Shown: positions 7,739 to 15,136 of the stretch, piece by piece | Position numbering within the stretch: position 1 is the stretch's first letter | Layout of the letters: every line of letters starts with the position of its first letter | Assembly: GCF_025823185.1 (NCBI RefSeq) | Contig: NZ_JACKVK010000004.1 | Location: 248,001 to 312,000 of the forward strand | DNA: 64,000 nt | Source of the DNA: Mycobacterium yunnanensis | GTDB taxonomy: Bacteria > Actinomycetota > Actinomycetes > Mycobacteriales > Mycobacteriaceae | Direction: 5' to 3' | Program-made: the position numbers and the translations under genes | The notes under the pieces: generated by a model | Database searches by the model: none | Told to the model about the DNA's origin: nothing | Seen by the model: the letters and a program-made list of their open reading frames with translations, nothing else

Positions 7739-9202
7739 TCAGTGCACGCCCTCCATGAGTGAACTGATCCACCCGCTCAGGGCGAAGACCACCACGCCGA
7801 CGGCGATGGCGACGACCCCCAGAATGCCGAAGTACGCGAATTCCCTCGCCGGGTCGTAGTACTTGGCCAGCACCCCCGACATCGACGTGCCCAGGCCCAC
7901 GGAGAAGAAGTACAGCGCCATCATTTGTGCGCGAAATGCCTTGGGCGCCAGCTTGGTCGTGACCGACAGCCCGATGGGGGAGAGCATCAGCTCCGACACG
8001 GCGAAGACGGCCAGGATCGCGGCCACCAGCAGCGCGGGCACCGCCTTGCCCGTCGTCCCCGCCATGGGCAGGAACAGCAGGAACGCCACACCCATGCCGA
8101 CGACGCCGTAGGCGAACTTGCGCGGGGTGGTCGGAGCCCGGTTGCCGAGCTTGGTCCACAGGGCGGCGAACACCGGCGACAGCACGATCACCCATACCGG
8201 CTCGATCGACCCGATCCAGTTCGACGGCGCCGTCCACCCGAACACCGTCCAGTTCATCCGCTCGTCGGAGTACACCGCCAGGACGGTGAAGATCTGCTGG
8301 AACAACGACCAGAACACCGCGTTGGCGACGAAGAGCGGGATGAACGCGCGAACCCGGGTGCGTTCGACGCGGTCGACCTTGGGGCTGCGCAGCATCACCA
8401 CGAAGTAGACGACGGCGGCGACGACGATGACGCCGGTCGTCACCTGCGACAGGTTGTCCAGCCGCACCAGCCCGAGTGCCAGTGACGCTGCGACCACCGC
8501 CACCACGACGACCAGGGCGCCGACGTAGACCTTGATCTGGCCGTGCGGCAACGGGTTTGGCACGTCTCGGCCGTGCGTGCCCAGGTTGCGTCGAAAGACG
8601 ACGTACTGGCCCAAACCCAGCGCCATCCCGACCGCCGCGGCGCCGAATCCCCAGTGGAAGCCGACGCTGGTCTGCAACAGCCCGGTGATCAAGGGCCCGA
8701 CGAACGCGCCGAGGTTGATCCCCAGATAGAACAGCGTGAACCCGCCGTCCGAGCGCGGGTCGCCCTCGTCGTAGAGCGTGCCCAGCAGTGAGGACGCGTT
8801 CGCCTTGAGCGCCCCGGATCCCAACGCGACGAGCGACAGCCCGGCACCCACGCCCGTCAGCCCGGGAAGGACGGCGAGTGCGATGTGACCGAGCATGACG
8901 ACGACGCCGCCGTAGAACACGGTGCGCTCCATGCCCAGTACGCGGTCGGCGATCCAGCCACCGAGCACCGTCGACAGATACACCAAACCGCCGTACGCGC
9001 CGACGATGCCCGTGGCCGTGGCCTGTGGGAGGCCGAGGCCGCCGTCGGTCACCGAGTAGTACAGGTAGTAGCCGAGGATGGTCAGCATCCCGTAGAAGGA
9101 GAAGCGCTCCCACAGTTCGACGCCGAAGAGGTTCACCAACCCGATGGGGTGGCCCATCACGGTGCGCGTCGACCTCTGATCCTCGGTCCTTCCGTCAGTC
9201 AT
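7739..9202 (-). CDS. POT family proton-coupled di/tripeptide transporter
   Basis: 487 residues with about 12-14 membrane helices. The family proton-coupling motif ExxERF is present in helix 1 (GVELWERFSFYG), followed by the PTR2-type region KANASSLLGTLYDEGDPRSDGGFTLFYLGINLGAFVGP. Moves small peptides inward with protons. ATG chosen at MTDGRTEDQ; GGGTGA lies upstream. Divergent from the DUF7159-like gene, about 110 bp apart. A very long open frame continues upstream on this strand but is an antisense shadow of that gene. Confidence 0.92.
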   Translation of the reverse strand: MTDGRTEDQRSTRTVMGHPIGLVNLFGVELWERFSFYGMLTILGYYLYYSVTDGGLGLPQATATGIVGAYGGLVYLSTVLGGWIADRVLGMERTVFYGGVVVMLGHIALAVLPGLTGVGAGLSLVALGSGALKANASSLLGTLYDEGDPRSDGGFTLFYLGINLGAFVGPLITGLLQTSVGFHWGFGAAAVGMALGLGQYVVFRRNLGTHGRDVPNPLPHGQIKVYVGALVVVVAVVAASLALGLVRLDNLSQVTTGVIVVAAVVYFVVMLRSPKVDRVERTRVRAFIPLFVANAVFWSLFQQIFTVLAVYSDERMNWTVFGWTAPSNWIGSIEPVWVIVLSPVFAALWTKLGNRAPTTPRKFAYGVVGMGVAFLLFLPMAGTTGKAVPALLVAAILAVFAVSELMLSPIGLSVTTKLAPKAFRAQMMALYFFSVGLGTSMSGVLAKYYDPAREFAYFGILGVVAIAVGVVVFALSGWISSLMEGVH

Positions 9203-9313
9203 GGGGTCACCCTGCCACGCGCGGGTGGGGGACAACGGGTAATGTCGCGCGCAATGGTCCTCCACGCTGATGCTGCCCGTGTGAGGCGGCCTCGTGGCTC
9301 CGAAGGGGAACGT

Positions 9314-10597
9314 GTGGACGCCGTCCTCGGTTTGTCGATGACGCCGACGTCGGTCGGTTTGGTGCTGGTCGAAGGCCAGGACGCCGACGGCGCCACGATG
9401 GATCGCGATTCCATCGCGTTCTCCGACGGTGACGTGCACTCTTCCGCGCAGGCGACCGCCGCGGTGCTGCGGACCGAGGCGATCGCCGCGACCAGGGGAT
9501 TGCGCCTGCACTCCATCGGCGTGACCTGGAGCGAGGACGCCGACCTGCAGGCCTCCATGCTGATGGAGTCGCTGTCGGAGTCTGGCTTCGACAACGTCGT
9601 GGCGATTCGCATGCCCGAGGCCACCGAGGCGCTGGCTCGCGGTATCGCCGACGTGCTCGGCTACACGACCACCGCGGTCTGCGTGATCGACCCCGACTCG
9701 GTCATCTCGCTGATCGTCAACACCGACGACGGGGCGGTGCAGACCGCGTTCAACCACTCGGTCGACTCCGACGACGCCCTCATCAGCTGGTTGAGCACGG
9801 TGTTCACCCGCGCCGACTGGGCGCCCGAGGCGTTGGTCGTCGTGGGCTCCGCCGGTGATCTCGACCCCGTACTGCACCAACTCGAGGACGCTTTGTCGGT
9901 GCCGGTCTACGCACCCGAAGAGGCCAAGCTCGCCCTGGCCCGCGGCGCGGCGCTCGCCTCGGCGCAGACCACCGAGATGCCGCGTGCCGCGCTGGAGGAC
10001 GCCTTCGTCGTCCAGGCCCGCGACGATCGCACCGAAAGGGACGCCCTCACCGCGCGACACGGCCGACGTCGCACGCTGGCCATCGCCGGCCCACTTGCGA
10101 TGCTCGCCGTCGGCGCCGTGACCTTCGTCGTGTCGGTGTCGATCGCGATCAGCACCCAGCTCACTCCGACGCGCGCGGCGCTGCCCAGCCAGCCCGCCCC
10201 CGCCGTCCGGGCCGACATCCCGCAGGTCGCCTCGGTTCCGCCGCCCGCGGCACCCCCGCCACCGGTCGTGCTGCCGCCGGAGCCCGTCGTCGAGGCCGTG
10301 ACTCCGGCCCCGTCGGAGGCGCCGCCGTCGGTCGACGACCAGGTGCCCGTGGCCGTCGTCGACGCACCCGCCGACGCGCCGTCCGTGGATCAAGCCCCCG
10401 TCGACCAGGCACCCGTCGACCAGGCACCCGTCGTCGCACCCGACGCACCCGCGCCCGTCGACCCCGCAGTCGAGACGCCCATGGTCGGCACGCCGCTGCC
10501 GCCGTCGGTCGCACCTCCGTACGTCGCGCCGGTTCCCACGAAGAAGCCTGGCATCCTGACCCGCATCAAAGAGAAGTTGACGCCCGGGCCGGGCTAG
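9314..10597 (+). CDS. DUF7159-like mycobacterial protein with Pro/Ala-rich C-terminus
   Basis: 427 residues. N-terminal half begins VDAVLGLSMTPTSVGLVLVEG, the opening shared by a mycobacteria-specific family with an actin/Hsp70-like look (family name from memory). Then a basic stretch, one membrane helix (about residues 255-280), and a long Pro/Ala/Val tail with tandem VDQAP units (10388-10436) that probably lies outside the membrane. Start set at the GTG with AAGGGG five bases upstream; an ATG at 9254 would add 20 residues without homology support. Function unknown. The Pr6Pr gene follows after one base. Confidence 0.78.
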   Translation: MDAVLGLSMTPTSVGLVLVEGQDADGATMDRDSIAFSDGDVHSSAQATAAVLRTEAIAATRGLRLHSIGVTWSEDADLQASMLMESLSESGFDNVVAIRMPEATEALARGIADVLGYTTTAVCVIDPDSVISLIVNTDDGAVQTAFNHSVDSDDALISWLSTVFTRADWAPEALVVVGSAGDLDPVLHQLEDALSVPVYAPEEAKLALARGAALASAQTTEMPRAALEDAFVVQARDDRTERDALTARHGRRRTLAIAGPLAMLAVGAVTFVVSVSIAISTQLTPTRAALPSQPAPAVRADIPQVASVPPPAAPPPPVVLPPEPVVEAVTPAPSEAPPSVDDQVPVAVVDAPADAPSVDQAPVDQAPVDQAPVVAPDAPAPVDPAVETPMVGTPLPPSVAPPYVAPVPTKKPGILTRIKEKLTPGPG

Positions 10598-10598
10598 T

Positions 10599-11234
10599 TT
10601 GACGACCTTTCTCCCGCCGACGACGCGCGCCGCCCTGCACCTCGTCCTTCGCCTCGCGATCGTGCTGGCGGTCGCGACGGCGCTCGTCGTCGTGGAACTG
10701 ACCTCGCGATCCGGGGTGGCCTGGCGGTTGATCACCTTCACCTATCAGGCCAACCTGCTGGCCGCGGCCTACTACGCGTGGACGCTGTTCTCGCGGCGCG
10801 CCGACGACCGCGCGGGCCTGCGAGGTGCCGTCGTGCTCTACGTCGTCGTGGCCGGCGTGGTGTGGAACCTGCTGTTGACCGGGCGCAGCATGGGCTACAC
10901 CCCGGCCAACTTCCTGCTACACGTCGTCGTGCCGGTGCTCGCGGTCGCAGACTGGGTCCTGGTGCGGCGCGGCGCCGCCCGCTGGTGGCAGCCGTTGGCG
11001 TGGCTGGTGTATCCCGCCGCCTACTTGGGCGTGGCGCTGGTGGTCCTCAACCGGGTGGGGCGGCGCGCGCCGTATTACTTCCTCGATCCCGGCAGCGTCG
11101 GCGCGGCCGGGGTGACGGTGAACGTCGCGGTGCTCGCGGCGGGTTTCGTCGGGCTGGGCTATCTGTTACTGGCAGTGGCGCGCCCCACACCGGCTAACGT
11201 CTTGGCGCCCCCGACCGATCTATCATCGAGCTAA
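10599..11234 (+). CDS. Pr6Pr family six-helix membrane protein
   Basis: 211 residues, about six hydrophobic helices. Matches the actinobacterial Pr6Pr family by pattern: FTYQANLLAAAYYAW, LLLTGRSMGYTPANFLLHVVVPVLAVADW and YPAAYLGVALVV. Function unknown. TTG start directly after the preceding stop, so translation is probably coupled. L,D-transpeptidase follows after 27 bp. Confidence 0.8.
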   Translation: MTTFLPPTTRAALHLVLRLAIVLAVATALVVVELTSRSGVAWRLITFTYQANLLAAAYYAWTLFSRRADDRAGLRGAVVLYVVVAGVVWNLLLTGRSMGYTPANFLLHVVVPVLAVADWVLVRRGAARWWQPLAWLVYPAAYLGVALVVLNRVGRRAPYYFLDPGSVGAAGVTVNVAVLAAGFVGLGYLLLAVARPTPANVLAPPTDLSSS

Positions 11235-11261
11235 GCCCGACACCACCCGGAGGTTGTTCAC

Positions 11262-12008
11262 GTGCGTATGACTCTGCGACATGCGTTGGCGGTGGCGGGA
11301 ATTGCGACCCTGCTGCTCAACGGTTCCGCGGCGACCGGTCTGGCGGCCGTCCCGGCACCGGACGCCGTCGCAAACGTCTCCCCGGCGCCGGGGCAAGTCG
11401 TCGGCGTCGCCATGCCCGTCACGGTGACCTTCGCCAGCCCCGTCGCCGACCGCGCCGCGGCGGAGCGGTCCTTTCGGGTCACCTCGCCGGACGCCCCGAA
11501 GGGCACCTTCGCGTGGTTGACCGACGACGTCGTGCAGTGGACTCCGAGCAGCTACTGGCCGGCCCACACCACGGTCGCGCTGTCGGTGGGAGGGGCGAAG
11601 ACCACGTTCCAGGCAGGCGCGTCGGTCGTCGGCGTCGCCGACTTGGACGCCCACACCTTCACCGTCAGCGTCGACGGTCAGGTGGCCCGCACGATGCCGG
11701 CCTCGATGGGCAAGCCCAAGCACACCACCCCGATCGGTTCGTTCACCGCCTTGGAGAAGCAGTCCCCGGTGATCATGGATTCGCGCACCATCGGCATCCC
11801 GCTCAGCGACCCCGAGGGGTACAAGCTGACCGTGTACGACGCGGTGCGGGTCACCTGGGGTGGGGTCTACGTGCACGCCGCCCCGTGGTCGGTGGCCCAG
11901 CAGGGGATCTCCAACGTCAGCCACGGCTGCATCAACCTCAGCCCCGACAACGCGGCCTGGTACTACGACCAGGTCAGCATCGGAGACCCGATCATCGTCC
12001 AGGCGTAG
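11262..12008 (+). CDS. ldtA: L,D-transpeptidase (Ig-like plus YkuD domains), LdtA-type
   Basis: 248 residues. Exported peptidoglycan cross-linking enzyme forming 3-3 links between meso-DAP residues; target of carbapenems in mycobacteria. Signal peptide at residues 1-29, one bacterial Ig-like domain (about 35-115), then the YkuD catalytic domain with the SHGCINLS motif; catalytic Cys is C223. Length and single Ig domain match the M. tuberculosis LdtMt1 type rather than the larger LdtMt2. GTG start with a good GGAGG Shine-Dalgarno (11250-11254). Confidence 0.88.
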   Translation: MRMTLRHALAVAGIATLLLNGSAATGLAAVPAPDAVANVSPAPGQVVGVAMPVTVTFASPVADRAAAERSFRVTSPDAPKGTFAWLTDDVVQWTPSSYWPAHTTVALSVGGAKTTFQAGASVVGVADLDAHTFTVSVDGQVARTMPASMGKPKHTTPIGSFTALEKQSPVIMDSRTIGIPLSDPEGYKLTVYDAVRVTWGGVYVHAAPWSVAQQGISNVSHGCINLSPDNAAWYYDQVSIGDPIIVQA

Positions 12009-12195
12009 CCGAGTGGAGGTTCTTCGCCGTCGGCGATGACGGGACCTCAGCCGGGTCCGGGTAGGTGCCGAACATGCGGTCGGCGGTGCCCGCGCTGGTC
12101 ACGGTGAACCAGTAGTGCTCGTTCTTGTAGTGGTGCTGCCGGTGATTGCGCCAGATCGCCCGGTAGAACCGCGTCTTGGGCTTTATGGTCAGAGG
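11992..12195 (-). pseudogene. C-terminal remnant of a fatty acid hydroxylase / sterol desaturase family gene
   Basis: Minus-strand translation gives an open stretch of about 67 codons, bounded upstream by a stop at 12196-12198 and ending at a TGA at 11992-11994 inside the L,D-transpeptidase gene. It reads RAIWRNHRQHHYKNEHYWF then SAGTADRMFGTYPDP, recognisable as the final HRxHH histidine box and tail of di-iron fatty acid hydroxylases. The upstream four-fifths of the gene is absent; instead the CYP125-like gene ends 33 bp away. No start codon of its own. Read as a deletion relic. Confidence 0.65.
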
Positions 12196-12227
12196 TCAAG
12201 TGGTAAGACCAGTCCTCTCTGTGGTCC

Positions 12228-13487
12228 TCAGCGTGCTGCGGCGGACCCCGTGTAGTCGACCTGCCAGTGCTTGATCCCGTTGAGCCATCCCGACCGCAAC
12301 CGCTCCGGTGGGGACAGCGGCGTAATGTCCGGCATCGCGTCGGCAATGGCGTTGAACATCAGGTCGATGGTCATCCTGGCCAGGTTCGTCCCGATGCAGT
12401 AGTGCGCCCCGGTGCCGCCGAAGCCGACGTGGGGGTTGGGGTCACGGAGGATGTCGAAGGTGAACGGGTCGTCGAAGACGTCCTCGTCGAAGTTGGCCGA
12501 GCGGTACATCATCACGACCCGCTGCCCCTTCTTGATGGGCACGCCGGCGAGCACGGTGTCCTGCAGCGCGGTGCGTTGGAACGACGTCACCGGGGTGGCC
12601 CACCGGACGATCTCGTCGGCGGTGGTCGCCGGACGTTCCCGCTTGAACAGCTCCCACTGGTCGGGGAACTCGGTGAAGGCCATCATGCCCTGGGTGATCG
12701 AGTTGCGGGTGGTCTCGTTGCCCGCGACGGCCAGCAGGATGACGAAGAAGCCCAGTTCGTCGTCGGAGAGCTTGTGTCCCTCGACGTCGGCCTGGACCAG
12801 TTTGGTGACCAGGTCTTCACCCGGCTGGTCGGCCCGCTCGGCCGCGAGTTGCATGCCGTAGGTGATCAATTCGACCGACGCGCTGATCGCGTCGTTGCCT
12901 GCGAACTCCGGATCCATGTCACCGACCATCTGATTCGACCAGTGGAACAGCTTCATCCGGTCTTCCTGTGGCACGCCCATCAGCCCGGCGATCGCCTGCA
13001 GCGGCAGCTCGCACGACACCTGCTCGACGAAGTCGCCGGTGCCTTCGCTCAGCGCTTTGGCCGCGATGTCCCGCGCGCGCTCGGCGAGCTCCCCGCGCAA
13101 GCGCTCGACGGCCCGCGGCGTGAAGGCGCGCGAAACGATCTTGCGAAGGTGGGTGTGGTGCGGGGCGTCCATGTTGAGCAGGACGAAGCGGCCGGTCTCG
13201 ATTTGCGCGCCCACGGTGCCGTCGGCGTACCGGGGCAGGGCCGTCTTCTCCAGGCTCGAGAAGACGTCACTGCGCCGCGACACTTCCTTGACGTCCGCGA
13301 GCTTGGAGACGACCCAGAAGCCGCCGTCGCCGAACCCGCCGACGTCGTCGGGTTGAGCGTTCCACCAGATCGGGGCGACCCGGCGCATCTCCGCGAGTTC
13401 GTCGACGGGGAGGCGTTCGGCGTAGACGTCGGGGTCGGTGAAGTCGAATCCCGGAGGCAGATGTGGGTTCGTCTTAGCGTTCGGCAT
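12228..13487 (-). CDS. cyp125: Cytochrome P450, CYP125 family (steroid C26/27-monooxygenase type)
   Basis: 419 residues. By family, oxidises the terminal side-chain carbon of cholesterol or cholest-4-en-3-one using ferredoxin-supplied electrons. Visible P450 marks: I-helix AGNETT (255-260), ExxR (E292-R295) and heme-ligand loop FGGTGAHYC with C364. Many stretches match what I recall of M. tuberculosis CYP125 (LPPGFDFTDPD near the start, LNMDAPHHT, HWSN, and GIKHWQVDYTG at the end). Start chosen at MPNAKTN. A near-match to the KstR operator lies about 100 bp upstream. The usual cholesterol cluster is not here, so this may be a second copy. Confidence 0.9.
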   Translation of the reverse strand: MPNAKTNPHLPPGFDFTDPDVYAERLPVDELAEMRRVAPIWWNAQPDDVGGFGDGGFWVVSKLADVKEVSRRSDVFSSLEKTALPRYADGTVGAQIETGRFVLLNMDAPHHTHLRKIVSRAFTPRAVERLRGELAERARDIAAKALSEGTGDFVEQVSCELPLQAIAGLMGVPQEDRMKLFHWSNQMVGDMDPEFAGNDAISASVELITYGMQLAAERADQPGEDLVTKLVQADVEGHKLSDDELGFFVILLAVAGNETTRNSITQGMMAFTEFPDQWELFKRERPATTADEIVRWATPVTSFQRTALQDTVLAGVPIKKGQRVVMMYRSANFDEDVFDDPFTFDILRDPNPHVGFGGTGAHYCIGTNLARMTIDLMFNAIADAMPDITPLSPPERLRSGWLNGIKHWQVDYTGSAAAR

Positions 13488-13583
13488 GGTGTGGAGGCTC
13501 CTCACGATGACGCGGTCTAGCGGTATGAGGCATTGCTACACCACAGATGAGGGGCGTCGCGGCGGCTTGTCGAAAGTCGCGAC

Positions 13584-13597
13584 TAGAACGTGTTACC
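13584..13597. promoter_or_regulatory. KstR-like operator near-match upstream of cyp125
   Basis: TAGAACGTGTTACC fits the KstR consensus TNNAACNNGTTNNA at every fixed position except the last (C instead of A). It lies 97 bp upstream of the cyp125 start and also upstream of the divergent secreted protein gene. Supported by two exact matches elsewhere in the window and by the steroid role of the gene, but degenerate by itself. Confidence 0.5.
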
Positions 13598-13714
13598 GCT
13601 GATCATTAGACCTTCGTTAATCAATCGCTCAGGGATTGCCCTGTAACGCGAAGGGGTCGATTGTGGATGCACCCATTGGCAACATCAGTCCCTGAGGCCA
13701 CAGGGGAAGGGGTC

Positions 13715-14275
13715 ATGCACATGCAGGCATCGAAGAACGCCGTCGCGGCGAGCGCCGTCTCGGGATTGTTCCTCGCGGTGATGGCCACGGCGTGGCCCGC
13801 CGCGGCGGATCCGGTGAATCCCGGTACGCCGCCGCCGCCCGCTCCGGCAGTGGTGCTTCCACCCGCACCGGGACCCGCACCCGGACCGGACGCGATCGTG
13901 CAAGCCGCGGCTCCCGCGGATCCCGCCGCCCTACCGGCCGCCGCGCCTGGTGACCCCGCCGCCGCGCCGGTGGCCGCGCCGCCGAACGGCATACCGCACC
14001 TCGCCAGCCCCGACGCGCTGCCGCCGGGCTCGACGCTCGATCCCCAGGGGCAGGATTCGCCGAACGTCAGCTACCTCAAGGACCTGTGGCAGGCCGTCCA
14101 GAATCACGAGATCAGCGGCAAGGAGGCGCTCATCATGGGCCTCGCCCAGCGGGGGATGAACACGCCGATCCCCGCTCAGGCGCCAGGCCCGAACGTTCCG
14201 ATCACACCGGGTGACCCGGCCCCCGCCCCGCCGCCGCCCGCACCCGCCGCGGACCCAGCCCCGCCGACGCCGTAG
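13715..14275 (+). CDS. Secreted Pro/Ala-rich protein
   Basis: 186 residues. Signal peptide to about residue 31 (VSGLFLAVMATAWPAAADP with an AxA cleavage site), then Pro/Ala-rich low-complexity sequence, a short ordered segment (about 105-150: SYLKDLWQAVQNHEISGKEALIMGLAQRGM) and another Pro/Ala tail. Not recognised beyond a general mycobacterial exported protein. ATG with AGGGGAAGGGG upstream; a second ATG lies two codons later. Converges on the GH16 gene with a 13-bp gap. Confidence 0.72.
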   Translation: MHMQASKNAVAASAVSGLFLAVMATAWPAAADPVNPGTPPPPAPAVVLPPAPGPAPGPDAIVQAAAPADPAALPAAAPGDPAAAPVAAPPNGIPHLASPDALPPGSTLDPQGQDSPNVSYLKDLWQAVQNHEISGKEALIMGLAQRGMNTPIPAQAPGPNVPITPGDPAPAPPPPAPAADPAPPTP

Positions 14276-14288
14276 CCGCGTCCGGGTC

Positions 14289-15107
14289 TTACTGCCACAC
14301 CCGGACGTAGTCGACGAGCATGTCCGCGGGGTAGGTGCCGCCCGACGGGTCCCCGCCACCGGACCCGGCGACGGCCAGGTTCACGATCGGGAACAGCGTG
14401 TAGCCAGGAGTGTTGAACGGCCAGTCCGGCAGCGCGCTGGCGGGCACGTCGAAGTACGGCTGCGCGCCGTCGACGTAGTCCTTCCAGAAGCGGATGCCGT
14501 TGGCGTCCCACTGGGTGCGCCAGGTGTGCCATGCGCTGTCGACCGCGATGGTCTGGCTCGAGTGCTCGCCACCGTTGAGCTTGGCGTGCACGGTGGTTCC
14601 GGGCGCCCAGCTCCCGTTGCCGTACCACTCCATGATGTCGACCTCGCCGCCGTTGACGGGGTTGTTGTTGGCCAGATACCAGGCCGGCCACGCACCGGGG
14701 GTGAGGCAGTTCAGCTTGATCCGCGCCTCCCAGGTGGTGCCGATCGGACCGCGGTACTTGCCGAACAACTTGCCGCTGTAGAACGTGTTGCCGTCCTTGG
14801 CCGCGTGGAAGACGAGGTTGGACTTGCCGTCGAGGTACACGTTGCGGCGGTCGTCCCGGTACTGCCCGACATTGCCCGGCAGCTCCCAGAACGTCGGGTC
14901 CTCCATCGACTCGCGCTCGGTGGCCGTCTCCCACTTGAAGGGGTCCGGCGCCGAACCGGCCGGACCGTCGAATTCGTCGCGGAACAGGTACTTGACCGCC
15001 GGGGGAGCCGCATGTGCGGTGGCTCCGGGTAGGGCGACCGCGGCGCCGAGCACGCCGATCCCCGTCATCAGCATCCGGCGTCGATCCATTTCGGGCATGC
15101 CGACCAT
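14289..15107 (-). CDS. Secreted GH16 family glycosyl hydrolase (beta-1,3-glucanase type)
   Basis: 272 residues. Tat-type signal (MDRRRMLMTG followed by a hydrophobic stretch to AHAAPP), then a GH16 jelly-roll beginning LFRDEFDGPAG. Catalytic motif ExDxxE is intact as EVDIME (E155, D157, E160): E155 nucleophile, E160 acid/base. Resembles M. tuberculosis Rv0315 over its whole length. Hydrolyses beta-1,3 (or mixed) glucans outside the cell. Start at MVGMPEMDRRR with GGAG upstream; M at 15098 is an alternative. Ends near the convergent Pro/Ala-rich protein gene. Confidence 0.88.
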   Translation of the reverse strand: MVGMPEMDRRRMLMTGIGVLGAAVALPGATAHAAPPAVKYLFRDEFDGPAGSAPDPFKWETATERESMEDPTFWELPGNVGQYRDDRRNVYLDGKSNLVFHAAKDGNTFYSGKLFGKYRGPIGTTWEARIKLNCLTPGAWPAWYLANNNPVNGGEVDIMEWYGNGSWAPGTTVHAKLNGGEHSSQTIAVDSAWHTWRTQWDANGIRFWKDYVDGAQPYFDVPASALPDWPFNTPGYTLFPIVNLAVAGSGGGDPSGGTYPADMLVDYVRVWQ

Positions 15108-15136
15108 GTAAGTCGCTCCGTCGCGCCGGGTGCAAG

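Noticed and set aside
10388..10440. Short tandem repeat inside the DUF7159-like gene taken as a DNA repeat element
   Set aside because: It is an in-frame VDQAP protein repeat in a Pro/Ala tail, so it belongs to the gene rather than to a separate element.
9203..10741. Very long open frame continuing the peptide transporter upstream on the minus strand
   Set aside because: It is the antisense shadow of the DUF7159-like gene; the translation is Arg/Gly/His-rich without any family motif, and the transporter has a good internal ATG at 9202.
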